From Holosporales bacterium (GTDB lineage: Bacteria; Pseudomonadota; Alphaproteobacteria; BNTO01), in contig JAITIY010000015.1 in assembly GCA_031279185.1 (NCBI GenBank), positions 1 through 37,367 of the forward strand: a stretch of 37,367 bases of DNA. Direction: 5' to 3'. Shown here piece after piece: positions 12,101-20,015 of this stretch. The stretch's first letter is position 1. The number at the start of each line of letters is the position of its first letter. The notes under the pieces were generated by a model. It made no database searches and was not told the DNA's origin. It worked only from the letters and a program-made list of their open reading frames with translations. The position numbers and the translations under genes were made by a program.

Positions 12101-12320
12101 ATTTCTGTCGAAGTCTCAGCTTCATTTCCGTAGCAGCGATTGTTGTATACGTAAAACACAAAATTGATGAAAACGGTACGCCATCTATTAATAATCTCAA
12201 CAGCCTATCGATTAACACTTTTGTTTTTCCTGAACCAGCTGACGCTGTAACCCAGCTACTTTTACAAGGATCTGATGCTAAAAACTGATTCATAATAGCG
12301 TTTACCTGATATACAATCAC
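9141..12320 (-). CDS. addA: AddA-type double-strand break repair helicase (UvrD/RecB-like) with C-terminal nuclease
   Basis: ASAGSGKTKVLIDRLLRLL Walker A, DEAQDISPQQW, GDIKQSIYGFQGA, LLYVAMTRAQD, C-terminal IIELKTG nuclease motif. Confidence 0.9.
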   Translation of the reverse strand: MIVYQVNAIMNQFLASDPCKSSWVTASAGSGKTKVLIDRLLRLLIDGVPFSSILCFTYTTIAATEMKLRLRQKLLSLYESDDVEGLLSELLHRSPTQTEIERSKSLYLDFIKDINALRIQTIHSFCKDFIAKFSVYVEIYGEISVIDQIEAQNVLMHVQETCITEDDNDNDFYNNSAAENFQILLQYLTFDQINDNLFALLSKRYDFSKFLKTYDYEKFNTFLKNTLSFNGTSNYFDEDKTQELAMFLDTLFPDNKTIRNILNKDYEKAFLTTTNTLRKKLQGLPVSHQLYEQMYEQAQNFFLDLTNQKTQAFISKTQAFISIANYIFQKYQQIKAENNQYDFDDLIMTTNNILEKASTDEILKRNISLGIKHIFIDEAQDISPQQWQVTLQLVNLFFNTPQHTLFVVGDIKQSIYGFQGAKPWLFRTLQVVFKKLIENNGGIFQIIELTKSYRTAQVILHVVDTVFQKFSKGMVDNYSCHVPARNISGFVQIITVGETNGDVSTNDTNSENDIFDAVVVCVSELLQRKIFCNCVNRIITPSDILILTKRRTSLRAIGLKLLSKSIQCTLPISRNLVWMDLCAFVQFLSNPLDDYNLACLLKSPFLQDNALTEEQLFLLCHKRTSFLWTIILSDDVVNERLKIANGDLCSIIKSTLLPYIEESNRIKTSADFYIFFHRALTHVKPYFSKFYDTSHFDVFLEKVCVFLEKNSPNLVEFSKFLQNSTFKMQQKDCEVRLMTIHGAKGLQAPIVILVDDSVVSIQKEKWVWFEDKSEEKYDLEFSSFFAKGVMLLPPVSLTNAKNIRSFVLDKLVEENQRLLYVAMTRAQDGLISIGRNKDNSWHKMIFEAMNESCFVGKYEDVLHKQDVESISLNDHEVLRVKFDTYIQNSELYHSQEQSTFFVPKIEQYELSHKSEEAQLGILIHDFVQKIAKMERTEVLIFLKKLISTHAKWSFMSTLAENVVQIVNQKEFFYIKNGRPEVSIQNDGQTFRVDYLYISEDSAIIIELKTGILNYTEIPLQYEQQLTNYCEIVAKIFPTKKVKAYFLLFDSASFIPFEYH

Positions 12321-12324
12321 TGCT

Positions 12325-12993
12325 TCATTTACATACCGCAGGTAAGTCGAATGTATCTTTTGGAAATGAGTTAGAATTATTCACTTCTAACGATTTTTGA
12401 TCAAATATTACATTAGTAACACGTCTTTGCTCATCTTTAATACTCCACCCTGCCAAACATTTTATATTGGTGTTTGTGTATAGATGAAACATTAGTACAA
12501 TTTCTGTAGCTCCTATTGTTTTTAAGGTTATATAAATTGTGTGTGAGTCTTCGTCACAATGAACAACGTAAGAATGAAAGTTCTTCTCTACATTGAATTG
12601 TTTTGAAAAAATAGACGTAATTGGAATATAGTCCATAGAATATCTAGATACTGACTTTTTATTAGTATCTATAACAATAATAACGCCATTTTTCACAAAG
12701 AGCAGTAGATCAGGTAGGCAAATTTTAACGTTCACTGAATCAATATTAGTGTAATAAAGTTTCCCGTTAGACATTTGTAATTTACGTTTATAAACAACAG
12801 CTTGCGTAAAATCACATGATAACATTGATATATTGTTCATGTATTGTTCTATTTTACAAACAAATTCTCGCTGTTTTTCTTTCGGAACAGTAGCAAGCTT
12901 ATCTACGTTTGGAAAATTTATTGTTTTTGTGATTTGTGATTCACAAAAAAGAAATTGTTGAAAACAGAAGATACAAATAAGTATAAATAACAT
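12325..12993 (-). CDS. lolA: Outer membrane lipoprotein carrier protein LolA-like
   Basis: Signal peptide, IEQYMNNISMLSCDFTQAVVYKRKLQMSNGKLYY; LolA architecture. Confidence 0.75.
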   Translation of the reverse strand: MLFILICIFCFQQFLFCESQITKTINFPNVDKLATVPKEKQREFVCKIEQYMNNISMLSCDFTQAVVYKRKLQMSNGKLYYTNIDSVNVKICLPDLLLFVKNGVIIVIDTNKKSVSRYSMDYIPITSIFSKQFNVEKNFHSYVVHCDEDSHTIYITLKTIGATEIVLMFHLYTNTNIKCLAGWSIKDEQRRVTNVIFDQKSLEVNNSNSFPKDTFDLPAVCK

Positions 12994-13178
12994 AGGATGA
13001 CTACTAATAAAATCTACTATGCAAATGTTAACATAGCAGTACGCAAGATTATAATGTCACTGTGCTTTTTGAGTGCAATTTAATGTTTATACACATTAAA
13101 TGTTTCGTTTCGCTACTTCTTGCACAGTTTATTGAAAATTTGAGAGAATACATAGCGATGTTTGTAGTTTAAATCATT

Positions 13179-14123
13179 ATGAGATTTTTAGAATTTGAGA
13201 AATCTATTGCTGAATTAGAATCAAAGATTGATGGATTACGTCAACTATCCAGCACGAAAGAAATCAATATTTCTGCAGAAATTAATAAGTTACAGCATAA
13301 AGTGCAAAAAACTTTAGAAAAAATATATGCTTCACTTACACCTTGGCAGAAAGTTTTGGTTGCTCGTCATGAGGATCGTCCTCAATTTCTTGATTACTTG
13401 CACGCAATGTCACACGATTTTGAATTCCTTACTGGAGATAGGTTATTCGCAGACGATTTTGCAATTTTGGGGGGCATTGGTCATTTTAATGAAAGATCTG
13501 TACTTATTATAGGTCAACAAAAAGGGAATGACACAGAATCACGAATAAAGCACAATTTTGGAATGGCTAAACCTGAAGGTTACAGAAAAGCAAAAAGACT
13601 AATAGAGCTAGCAGATAAATTTCGCATGCCTATTATCAGTTTTGTTGATACAAGTGGAGCATATCCAGGGATTGATTCAGAAGAGCGTGGACAAGCTCAG
13701 GCAATTGCTTCATGTATTCAAGCATGCGTAAAGGCCAATGTTCCAATTATAAGTATTGTAATAGGCGAAGGTGGTTCAGGTGGTGCAATTGCGATAGCTA
13801 CGGCAAACAGAGTTCTAATGCTAGAGCATTCGTTTTATTCTGTGATATCTCCAGAGGGATGCGCTTCTATTTTATGGAAAACAGCATCAGCAAACGAAGC
13901 TGCAGCTATGGCACAAAAATTAACTGCGCAAGATTTGCTAGAACTTGGTGTAATCGATAAAATTATCCCAGAACCTACTGGAGGAGCACATAGGAATAAA
14001 AATTTAATGATACAAAATGTTCTAGTTGAAATATGCAAAGAATTAAATGCGTTAGATGTTGTTACAAATGTTAGAGAAGAACGAATACACAAATTCATGC
14101 AAATAAATGCGAGATATAGTTAA
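13179..14123 (+). CDS. accA: Acetyl-CoA carboxylase carboxyltransferase subunit alpha
   Basis: FLEFEKSIAELESKIDGLR; GMAKPEGYRKAKRLIELADKF; FVDTSGAYPGIDSEERGQAQAIA; GEGGSGGAIAIA. Confidence 0.97.
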   Translation: MRFLEFEKSIAELESKIDGLRQLSSTKEINISAEINKLQHKVQKTLEKIYASLTPWQKVLVARHEDRPQFLDYLHAMSHDFEFLTGDRLFADDFAILGGIGHFNERSVLIIGQQKGNDTESRIKHNFGMAKPEGYRKAKRLIELADKFRMPIISFVDTSGAYPGIDSEERGQAQAIASCIQACVKANVPIISIVIGEGGSGGAIAIATANRVLMLEHSFYSVISPEGCASILWKTASANEAAAMAQKLTAQDLLELGVIDKIIPEPTGGAHRNKNLMIQNVLVEICKELNALDVVTNVREERIHKFMQINARYS

Positions 14124-14129
14124 TTTGCA

Positions 14130-14906
14130 TTATATATTAAAACAATTCATAAAATTTTTTGTCGTTTTGTTATAAATATACGTAGGATCAACATTTCGCA
14201 ACTCAGAAATTTTATCAGCAACAAACTTAACGTACGCTGGTTCATTGCGCTTTCCACGATAAGGAACTGGAGCCAAGTATGGTGAATCTGTTTCAACAAG
14301 CAATCTATCAATTGGAACGAATTTTGCAACTTCGTGAACGGTATGTGCGTTTTTAAATGTAACAACACCAGACAAAGATATCATATAACCTAGGTCCAAT
14401 ACTTCACGTGCGAAACACACGTCTTCTCCAAAACAATGAAAAACACCAAAAGATTTTTGGAAAGACCTTACGACATCAAGCGTATCAGAAATAGCATTTC
14501 GTGTGTGTATGCAAACAGGAACATTATTACATGTAGCTAAATTTAATTGATACTCAAACACTTTTTGCTGTTGTTTTTTATTTTCATCGCTTATATCGCT
14601 TCTGTAATCTAATCCAATTTCACCAACACCAACAACAAACTTATTTTTAATGTTTAAAAATGCTCTGTCTAAATCTTCGAAACTTACGTTAAAAGCGTAA
14701 TCCGGATGCACACCTATCGTTGCGTACACATATTGCGGAAACCGATCACAAATTGTAGCTATTTTTTTAAAATCATTTATTTGCGTACTAATAGTTAGAA
14801 GTTTTGCTATTCCAAATTTTCTTGCTCTTTCCACAACATCATCAACATCATCAAAACAATCAAGATGACAGTGCGAATCTACAACACAACTCATATCACG
14901 TAACAT
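14130..14906 (-). CDS. tatD: TatD family metal-dependent hydrolase
   Basis: VDSHCHLDCFDD, GEIGLDYR, VCIHTRNA, GVFHCFGED, LLVETDSPYLAPVPYRGKRNEPAYV. Confidence 0.93.
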   Translation of the reverse strand: MLRDMSCVVDSHCHLDCFDDVDDVVERARKFGIAKLLTISTQINDFKKIATICDRFPQYVYATIGVHPDYAFNVSFEDLDRAFLNIKNKFVVGVGEIGLDYRSDISDENKKQQQKVFEYQLNLATCNNVPVCIHTRNAISDTLDVVRSFQKSFGVFHCFGEDVCFAREVLDLGYMISLSGVVTFKNAHTVHEVAKFVPIDRLLVETDSPYLAPVPYRGKRNEPAYVKFVADKISELRNVDPTYIYNKTTKNFMNCFNI

Positions 14907-14951
14907 TATTGCTCACAAAACGACATTTACACACTTCGTAAAAACTAACAA

Positions 14952-15968
14952 TTACACAATCATTCCATACTCAACAAGCTTTTCAGCAATCTGTATTGCG
15001 TTTAACGCTGCGCCTTTACGAAGATTATCAGCAACTACCCACATATTATACAAATTTTTTGCAAAACAATTTCGCAAACGACTAACAAACACTTCATCAC
15101 GACCAACAACATCCAACGGTGTGTAGAAATGAGAAAAATTATCTGACACAATAATACCAGGAAAATCACGCAAAGCATCAAAAAGCACTAAAAGTGGAAC
15201 ATCATCTTCTAGCTCAAATGAAACAGATTCGCTATGTCCACGTAACACAGGAACACGCACACATGTTGCTGAAATTGACATATTTGTATCAAGAATTTTT
15301 TGCGTCTCAACGATCATTTTCCATTCTTCTTTTGTATCTCCATTGTCTAAAAACGTATCTATCTGTGGAATTACATTATGCAATATTTGATGTTTGAAAT
15401 TACAAATAGTCAAATCTCCAGATTTTTGTTTATTTAATTCATCAACAGCGTACCTTCCAGCACCAGATACAGACTGATACGTAGACACAACAACTTTACG
15501 CACAGCAGAAACATTATGCATAGGTTTTAATGCCATAACCATTTGGATTGTAGAACAATTTGGATTTGCAATAATACGCTGTTTGGATTGTTTTATTTTG
15601 AATGCATTTATTTCCGGTACAACAAGTGGAACATCGTCGTTCATACGAAAATACGACGTATTATCAACAACAAAACACCCAAGTTCAGCAGCTTTTTTAG
15701 CATATATCGCAGATACTGCTGCACCTGATGAAAATAGTGCTATTTTGCATGATGAAAAATCGAACGTGCTTAGTTTTTGAATAATTAATTGACTATTTTC
15801 ATATTGTATTATTTTACCACATGATTTATCCGAGGCAATAACATAAATATTTTGTGATGATATGTGTTTTTCTTTTAATATATTTAAAAATTCTTGTCCA
15901 ACTAATCCTGTTGCTCCAACAATAACGATTTTTACATCAAACATTTTTAAAGACGATTCTTTGCTCAT
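14952..15968 (-). CDS. asd: Aspartate-semialdehyde dehydrogenase
   Basis: KIVIVGATGLVGQEFLNIL; IIANPNCSTIQMVMALKPMH; STYQSVSGAGRYAVDEL. Confidence 0.95.
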   Translation of the reverse strand: MSKESSLKMFDVKIVIVGATGLVGQEFLNILKEKHISSQNIYVIASDKSCGKIIQYENSQLIIQKLSTFDFSSCKIALFSSGAAVSAIYAKKAAELGCFVVDNTSYFRMNDDVPLVVPEINAFKIKQSKQRIIANPNCSTIQMVMALKPMHNVSAVRKVVVSTYQSVSGAGRYAVDELNKQKSGDLTICNFKHQILHNVIPQIDTFLDNGDTKEEWKMIVETQKILDTNMSISATCVRVPVLRGHSESVSFELEDDVPLLVLFDALRDFPGIIVSDNFSHFYTPLDVVGRDEVFVSRLRNCFAKNLYNMWVVADNLRKGAALNAIQIAEKLVEYGMIV

Positions 15969-16027
15969 TGGTACAACAAAATTAATAATATATATAATAA
16001 TATATTATTTTTGTTGTAGTTGTGTAT

Positions 16028-16058
16028 GTGCATATGTGTATTGTCAATACATATGCAC
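16028..16058. repeat. Imperfect palindrome
   Basis: GTGCATATGTGTATTG-T-CAATACATATGCAC: 14-bp arms with a 2-nt insertion in the left arm. Confidence 0.85.
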
Positions 16059-16551
16059 AAAGTTATTAACATAACAATCAATGTGTTAAGTTGTTTTTGT
16101 TGTTTGTTCACAGGTTGTTAATACTTATTTTTTTTGTTAATAACGTGTGCATAAATATTGTGTTTCTCACTGTATACACTGTTTTACGTGTTTAAACTCA
16201 GGTTCTTCATGGTTTATCCACATACATATCAACAACAATCAGAAACAATAAATCAAAAGATGTACTGTGTCTTGATGTGTGCCGCTGAGAACTTTTTGTT
16301 AAACGCAGTATGTTCTCTGTTTTGTTGTTTATTATATCTTAATTAGTATACTGAAATACGGATTGTAAGCGTTTCGTATGCGAAAAACTTTTGTAAATAA
16401 ACATTAAATATACTTTGAATTGTAGCATAAATTTTATGCAATTAACTTGTATAATGACATACAATCTAGTATCATCTTGAAAAGTATAGAGATAAATAAT
16501 TCAGTAACTTTTCAAATGTAATATTAATGCAGTTTTTTAGCATTATTGGTA

Positions 16552-16581
16552 TTGACAAGTATTACATTAATCATGTATTAT
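16552..16581 (+). promoter_or_regulatory. Sigma70-like promoter upstream of the ABC solute-binding protein gene
   Basis: TTGACA (16552-16557), 18-nt spacer, TATTAT (16576-16581). Confidence 0.6.
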
Positions 16582-16616
16582 ACCTTTAAGTGGTGTATAT
16601 TCGGGGTTATTGCCTC

Positions 16617-17375
16617 ATGGTTAGAGTGTTATTTCGTTCTATAAATACAGCTGTGTTCTGTGTTGTTTTGTGTATGCTGTCAGGATGCGGGCAAAAAGAG
16701 CCTCCGCTTGTTGTGTTAACAACTGGTGAAGTCGCCCCTTTTTCAATGAAAGATAAGAATGACAATCTTACTGGATTTGATATTGAATTAGTAAACCTAT
16801 TGGCTGAAACATTGGGGCGTGATGTAGAGTGGAAGTGTGTACGTTTTGATGACATAATCAAGCAAGTGCAGGCAAAACGGGCTGATATAGGAATTGGAGC
16901 TATCTCAATTACTGAAGATCGCGAGCAAAGTGTAAATTTTTCTCCAGCATATCATATTGGTGGGTTTGCATTGCTAATGCTTGAAGGGACGTCAGATAAT
17001 CTGGAAGATTTAATTAGCAAAAAGTTTGGTGTTCGTCAAGGAACTTGGCAAGAAAAGGCTATCAAAACAGCTTGGGCAGATAAACCTAATTTGTTTGTTC
17101 AAAGTTTTGGATCGCAATCCACAGAAGATATCCTTGCTAAACTTCGGTCTGGTGAGTTGGTTGCCTTCGTTTTGGATGCAGATGAAGCCAAACATATTGT
17201 GGACAATAATAATGGGCTGAAGATTGTACCGTTGGATATTGGTGTACTTGGTATGGGAATCGTCACTGCGAAAGGTTCTATTTACTCGTCTCAGGTAGCT
17301 GATTTCTTCGAAAAACATGTCGAGCAAGTTAGAAAACTTGAGACAAAGTGGTTTTCTGCCGCATCTAATAAGTAA
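16617..17375 (+). CDS. Amino-acid ABC transporter substrate-binding lipoprotein (SBP_bac_3 family)
   Basis: Signal with lipobox LSGC; APFSMKDKNDNLTGFDIELVNLLAETLGRDVEW; RADIGIGAISITEDREQSVNFSPAY. ORF track starts at 16590 but ATG 16617 fits the predicted TSS better. Confidence 0.9.
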   Translation: MVRVLFRSINTAVFCVVLCMLSGCGQKEPPLVVLTTGEVAPFSMKDKNDNLTGFDIELVNLLAETLGRDVEWKCVRFDDIIKQVQAKRADIGIGAISITEDREQSVNFSPAYHIGGFALLMLEGTSDNLEDLISKKFGVRQGTWQEKAIKTAWADKPNLFVQSFGSQSTEDILAKLRSGELVAFVLDADEAKHIVDNNNGLKIVPLDIGVLGMGIVTAKGSIYSSQVADFFEKHVEQVRKLETKWFSAASNK

Positions 17376-17401
17376 GCAAACGAGTAGTTGCTGAGAAAAC
17401 T

Positions 17402-17427
17402 AAAAAAAAGCCGCCTATTAGCGGCTT
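17402..17427 (-). terminator. Stem-loop with a U-tract on the minus strand (possibly bidirectional)
   Basis: AAGCCGC-CTATTA-GCGGCTT; reverse complement reads GAAGCCGCTAATAGGCGGCTTTTTTTT. Confidence 0.8.
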
Positions 17428-17542
17428 CACTTTAGACAGTCATAGTCTTTGACGAAAAACACGATAAACGACGCCCTATTTACAAATAATTAATCTGTTA
17501 GTTATATTTTTAAATGACGAAGGTTTTAGGTAAACAATCATT

Positions 17543-18004
17543 ATGAGTCAAAACGATGAATCGCTGAATTCTGTCAGCATTCGTATAGGCGCGTTTATAC
17601 GATTTAGAAGACAGCAACTAGGCATGACTCAGCGAGATTTAGCTCATACATTAAACATTACTCCGCAACAAGTGCAAAAATACGAAGCAGGAATAAATGC
17701 ACTGCGTATCACTAGGCTTATACAATTTAGTAAGGCGCTAAAATGTCCTTTGGAAAATTTTTTGTTGATTTTTAGTAAAATCAATAAGCCAATGACAAAT
17801 AATTTATTGTGTGATAACGAATCTACGTTTGAATGGATGTTTGATAAACAAGAGTCAGTATTGTCTGAGGAGTATATATGCGAGATTGAGATATTTTTAG
17901 CGCAATTTTTGTCACTCAGAACTGAAATGCAGAAAAATATCATGCAATTAGTAAACGCATTGTCTTGCAAATGCGATGATAAAAACACACCACACGTATC
18001 TTAG
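17543..18004 (+). CDS. XRE/Cro-CI family helix-turn-helix transcriptional regulator
   Basis: IRFRRQQLGMTQRDLAHTLNITPQQVQKYEAGINALRITRLIQFSKALKCP. Confidence 0.9.
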   Translation: MSQNDESLNSVSIRIGAFIRFRRQQLGMTQRDLAHTLNITPQQVQKYEAGINALRITRLIQFSKALKCPLENFLLIFSKINKPMTNNLLCDNESTFEWMFDKQESVLSEEYICEIEIFLAQFLSLRTEMQKNIMQLVNALSCKCDDKNTPHVS

Positions 18005-18021
18005 CGAAACTTCCACAGAAA

Positions 18022-19953
18022 TTATCCAATTCTTTCAAAAAGTGCTTCAATATTTTTACGTGACAATTTCACATACGTAGGTCTGCCATGATTACATTGA
18101 CCGGATCGTTTTGTTGTTTCTATTTGTCTTAATAATGCATTCATTTCAGCAAAACTAAGAACGTGATTCGCCCTAACGCTGTTGTGACATGCATGGGTAG
18201 CAAAAATTTTGTGAACATTTTCTAGTAATGCAGACTGTCCAATTATACCATGTTGTTCAGAAATTAAATCTTTAACAAATGCCGCAATATCAGTAGCTTC
18301 ACATATTTTAGGTACTGCAAATACTTCAATGGACATTTCTTCTTCATTGTATTTACAACTAAATCCAATTTTTTGCAAATACAGCAAAATTTCTGCTATT
18401 GCAAGTTGATCTTCGTCATTTAGCGTTATTTTTATTGAAAACATAAGCTTTTGACAAAGTCCACACCACACTATTATACCATCTTTGCTTATTGCTAAAT
18501 CCTTACGCAATTGCTCATAAACAATACGCTCGTGTGCGGCATGTTGATCTATTAAAAACATTGAGTCTTCGTTTTGAGAAATTATAAAACTATCAAAAAT
18601 TTGTGCCTTTGCTTCTCCAAGGAATACGTTCTGATGTTCTGAATCAGATTCCTGATTGTGCTGGTGATCTAACCCGCTTACTACGTTAGTTCGTAAAAAG
18701 TCTGTTCGCGTGTCGTTTTTATGCTCTGTGAAAGCAGGTTCGATATACGTACCACCAATCCTTTTTGCAATAGGATATAGTTTTGATTGCTCATTGGTTT
18801 CACTGTATTTTTCTTTAATGTTTGTATAATTAAGTGCAACTGTATCATCAGCCACCACTGATAAATTAGATGATCTATCTGTACATTGATATACAGTAAA
18901 TTTATTTTGTTGCATATCAGAATTTTCTGACGATACGTAAGATATTATTTTATTAGATAATAAAGCAGAAGTGTTTTGTGTTGTAGACAAAGCGTCGCGT
19001 ATAGCTGATATTAACAAAGAACGTACATTTCCAGGTTGTCTAAATCTCACTTCTGTTTTTGCTGGATGTACATTTACATCAACATCATTTGCATTCATCG
19101 TTATAAATAATGCATAAGACGGATTCTCTCCTGGAATAAGCACATCTTGGTACGAAACTTTTATTGCAGCGGCTAAAGATCTATCTTTTATAAAACGTTT
19201 ATTCACAAAAATATATTGTCCATCATTTTGACGATATGTTGGACAACTCACAAGACCAAAACACTTCATGTCATTCCATTTTCGCTCTACTAATACGCAA
19301 CTTTGGCGAAACTCTTCACCAAAAACATCGTGTACACGTGCAATCCAGTCATTATTTGTAGATTGATACAAAAACACAAGTTTATCACCATTAACAAACG
19401 AAACTTCAATATTAGGATTTGATAATGCCAGTTGCTTAACTTGCTGGGCACACGCAATAAGCTCTGCCGAAGTTGATTTAAGGAACTTGAGCCGCACTGG
19501 TGTATTAAAAAACAAATCTCTTACATATATTGTAGTGCCGCATGCATGCGCTGTTGGTTCTTTCCTTACAATATTTCCGCCGTCCACGGATAACATCCAG
19601 CTAATTTTTTCTTCTGCGTGTTTCGTTTTGATTTCAACTCTACTAATAGAGCAGATAGACGGAAGCGCTTCTCCTCGAAACCCAAAGCTGTTGACCTCGA
19701 GTAAGTTATGCGCTGTAAGTTTTGACGTCGCGTGGCGCAAAATGCACAAATCCAAGTCACTTGCAGTCATGCCACTACCGTTATCTTTTACACAAATATA
19801 ACTTCTTCCTCCATCTCTAACCACAATTTCTATTTTCGTTCCACCTGCATCAATTGCGTTCTCAACCAGTTCCTTAACGATGGATGCTGGTCTTTCAACA
19901 ACTTCTCCAGCTGCAATTTGATTAACTATGTCTGATGGGAGTATTCTTATCAT
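18022..19953 (-). CDS. mutL: DNA mismatch repair protein MutL
   Basis: IRILPSDIVNQIAAGEVVERPASIVKELVENAIDAG; GFRGEALPSI; C-terminal dimerisation domain with CNHGRPTYV. Confidence 0.97.
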   Translation of the reverse strand: MIRILPSDIVNQIAAGEVVERPASIVKELVENAIDAGGTKIEIVVRDGGRSYICVKDNGSGMTASDLDLCILRHATSKLTAHNLLEVNSFGFRGEALPSICSISRVEIKTKHAEEKISWMLSVDGGNIVRKEPTAHACGTTIYVRDLFFNTPVRLKFLKSTSAELIACAQQVKQLALSNPNIEVSFVNGDKLVFLYQSTNNDWIARVHDVFGEEFRQSCVLVERKWNDMKCFGLVSCPTYRQNDGQYIFVNKRFIKDRSLAAAIKVSYQDVLIPGENPSYALFITMNANDVDVNVHPAKTEVRFRQPGNVRSLLISAIRDALSTTQNTSALLSNKIISYVSSENSDMQQNKFTVYQCTDRSSNLSVVADDTVALNYTNIKEKYSETNEQSKLYPIAKRIGGTYIEPAFTEHKNDTRTDFLRTNVVSGLDHQHNQESDSEHQNVFLGEAKAQIFDSFIISQNEDSMFLIDQHAAHERIVYEQLRKDLAISKDGIIVWCGLCQKLMFSIKITLNDEDQLAIAEILLYLQKIGFSCKYNEEEMSIEVFAVPKICEATDIAAFVKDLISEQHGIIGQSALLENVHKIFATHACHNSVRANHVLSFAEMNALLRQIETTKRSGQCNHGRPTYVKLSRKNIEALFERIG

Positions 19954-20015
19954 CCGCTACCTCTGATAACAACGCGAAAATTGTAGCAATCAACAATCCT
20001 GATCTGCGCAAACAG

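Larger units (their letters stand above)
15969..16589. other. Candidate chromosomal replication origin region
   Basis: ~620-bp non-coding AT-rich region between divergent genes. TTATCCACA at 16214-16222; TTATGCACA (minus) at 16146-16154; near-matches at 16104-16112, 16027-16035 (minus) and 16051-16059; AT-only tract ~15978-16012. Confidence 0.4.

Noticed and set aside
16158-16346. 62-aa plus-strand ORF in the candidate origin region
   Set aside because: Composition looks like random AT-rich intergenic translation; no family and no clear ribosome-binding context.
16425-16439. Short palindrome GCATAAATTTTATGC
   Set aside because: Such short AT-rich palindromes are expected by chance here; not supportable as a separate feature.
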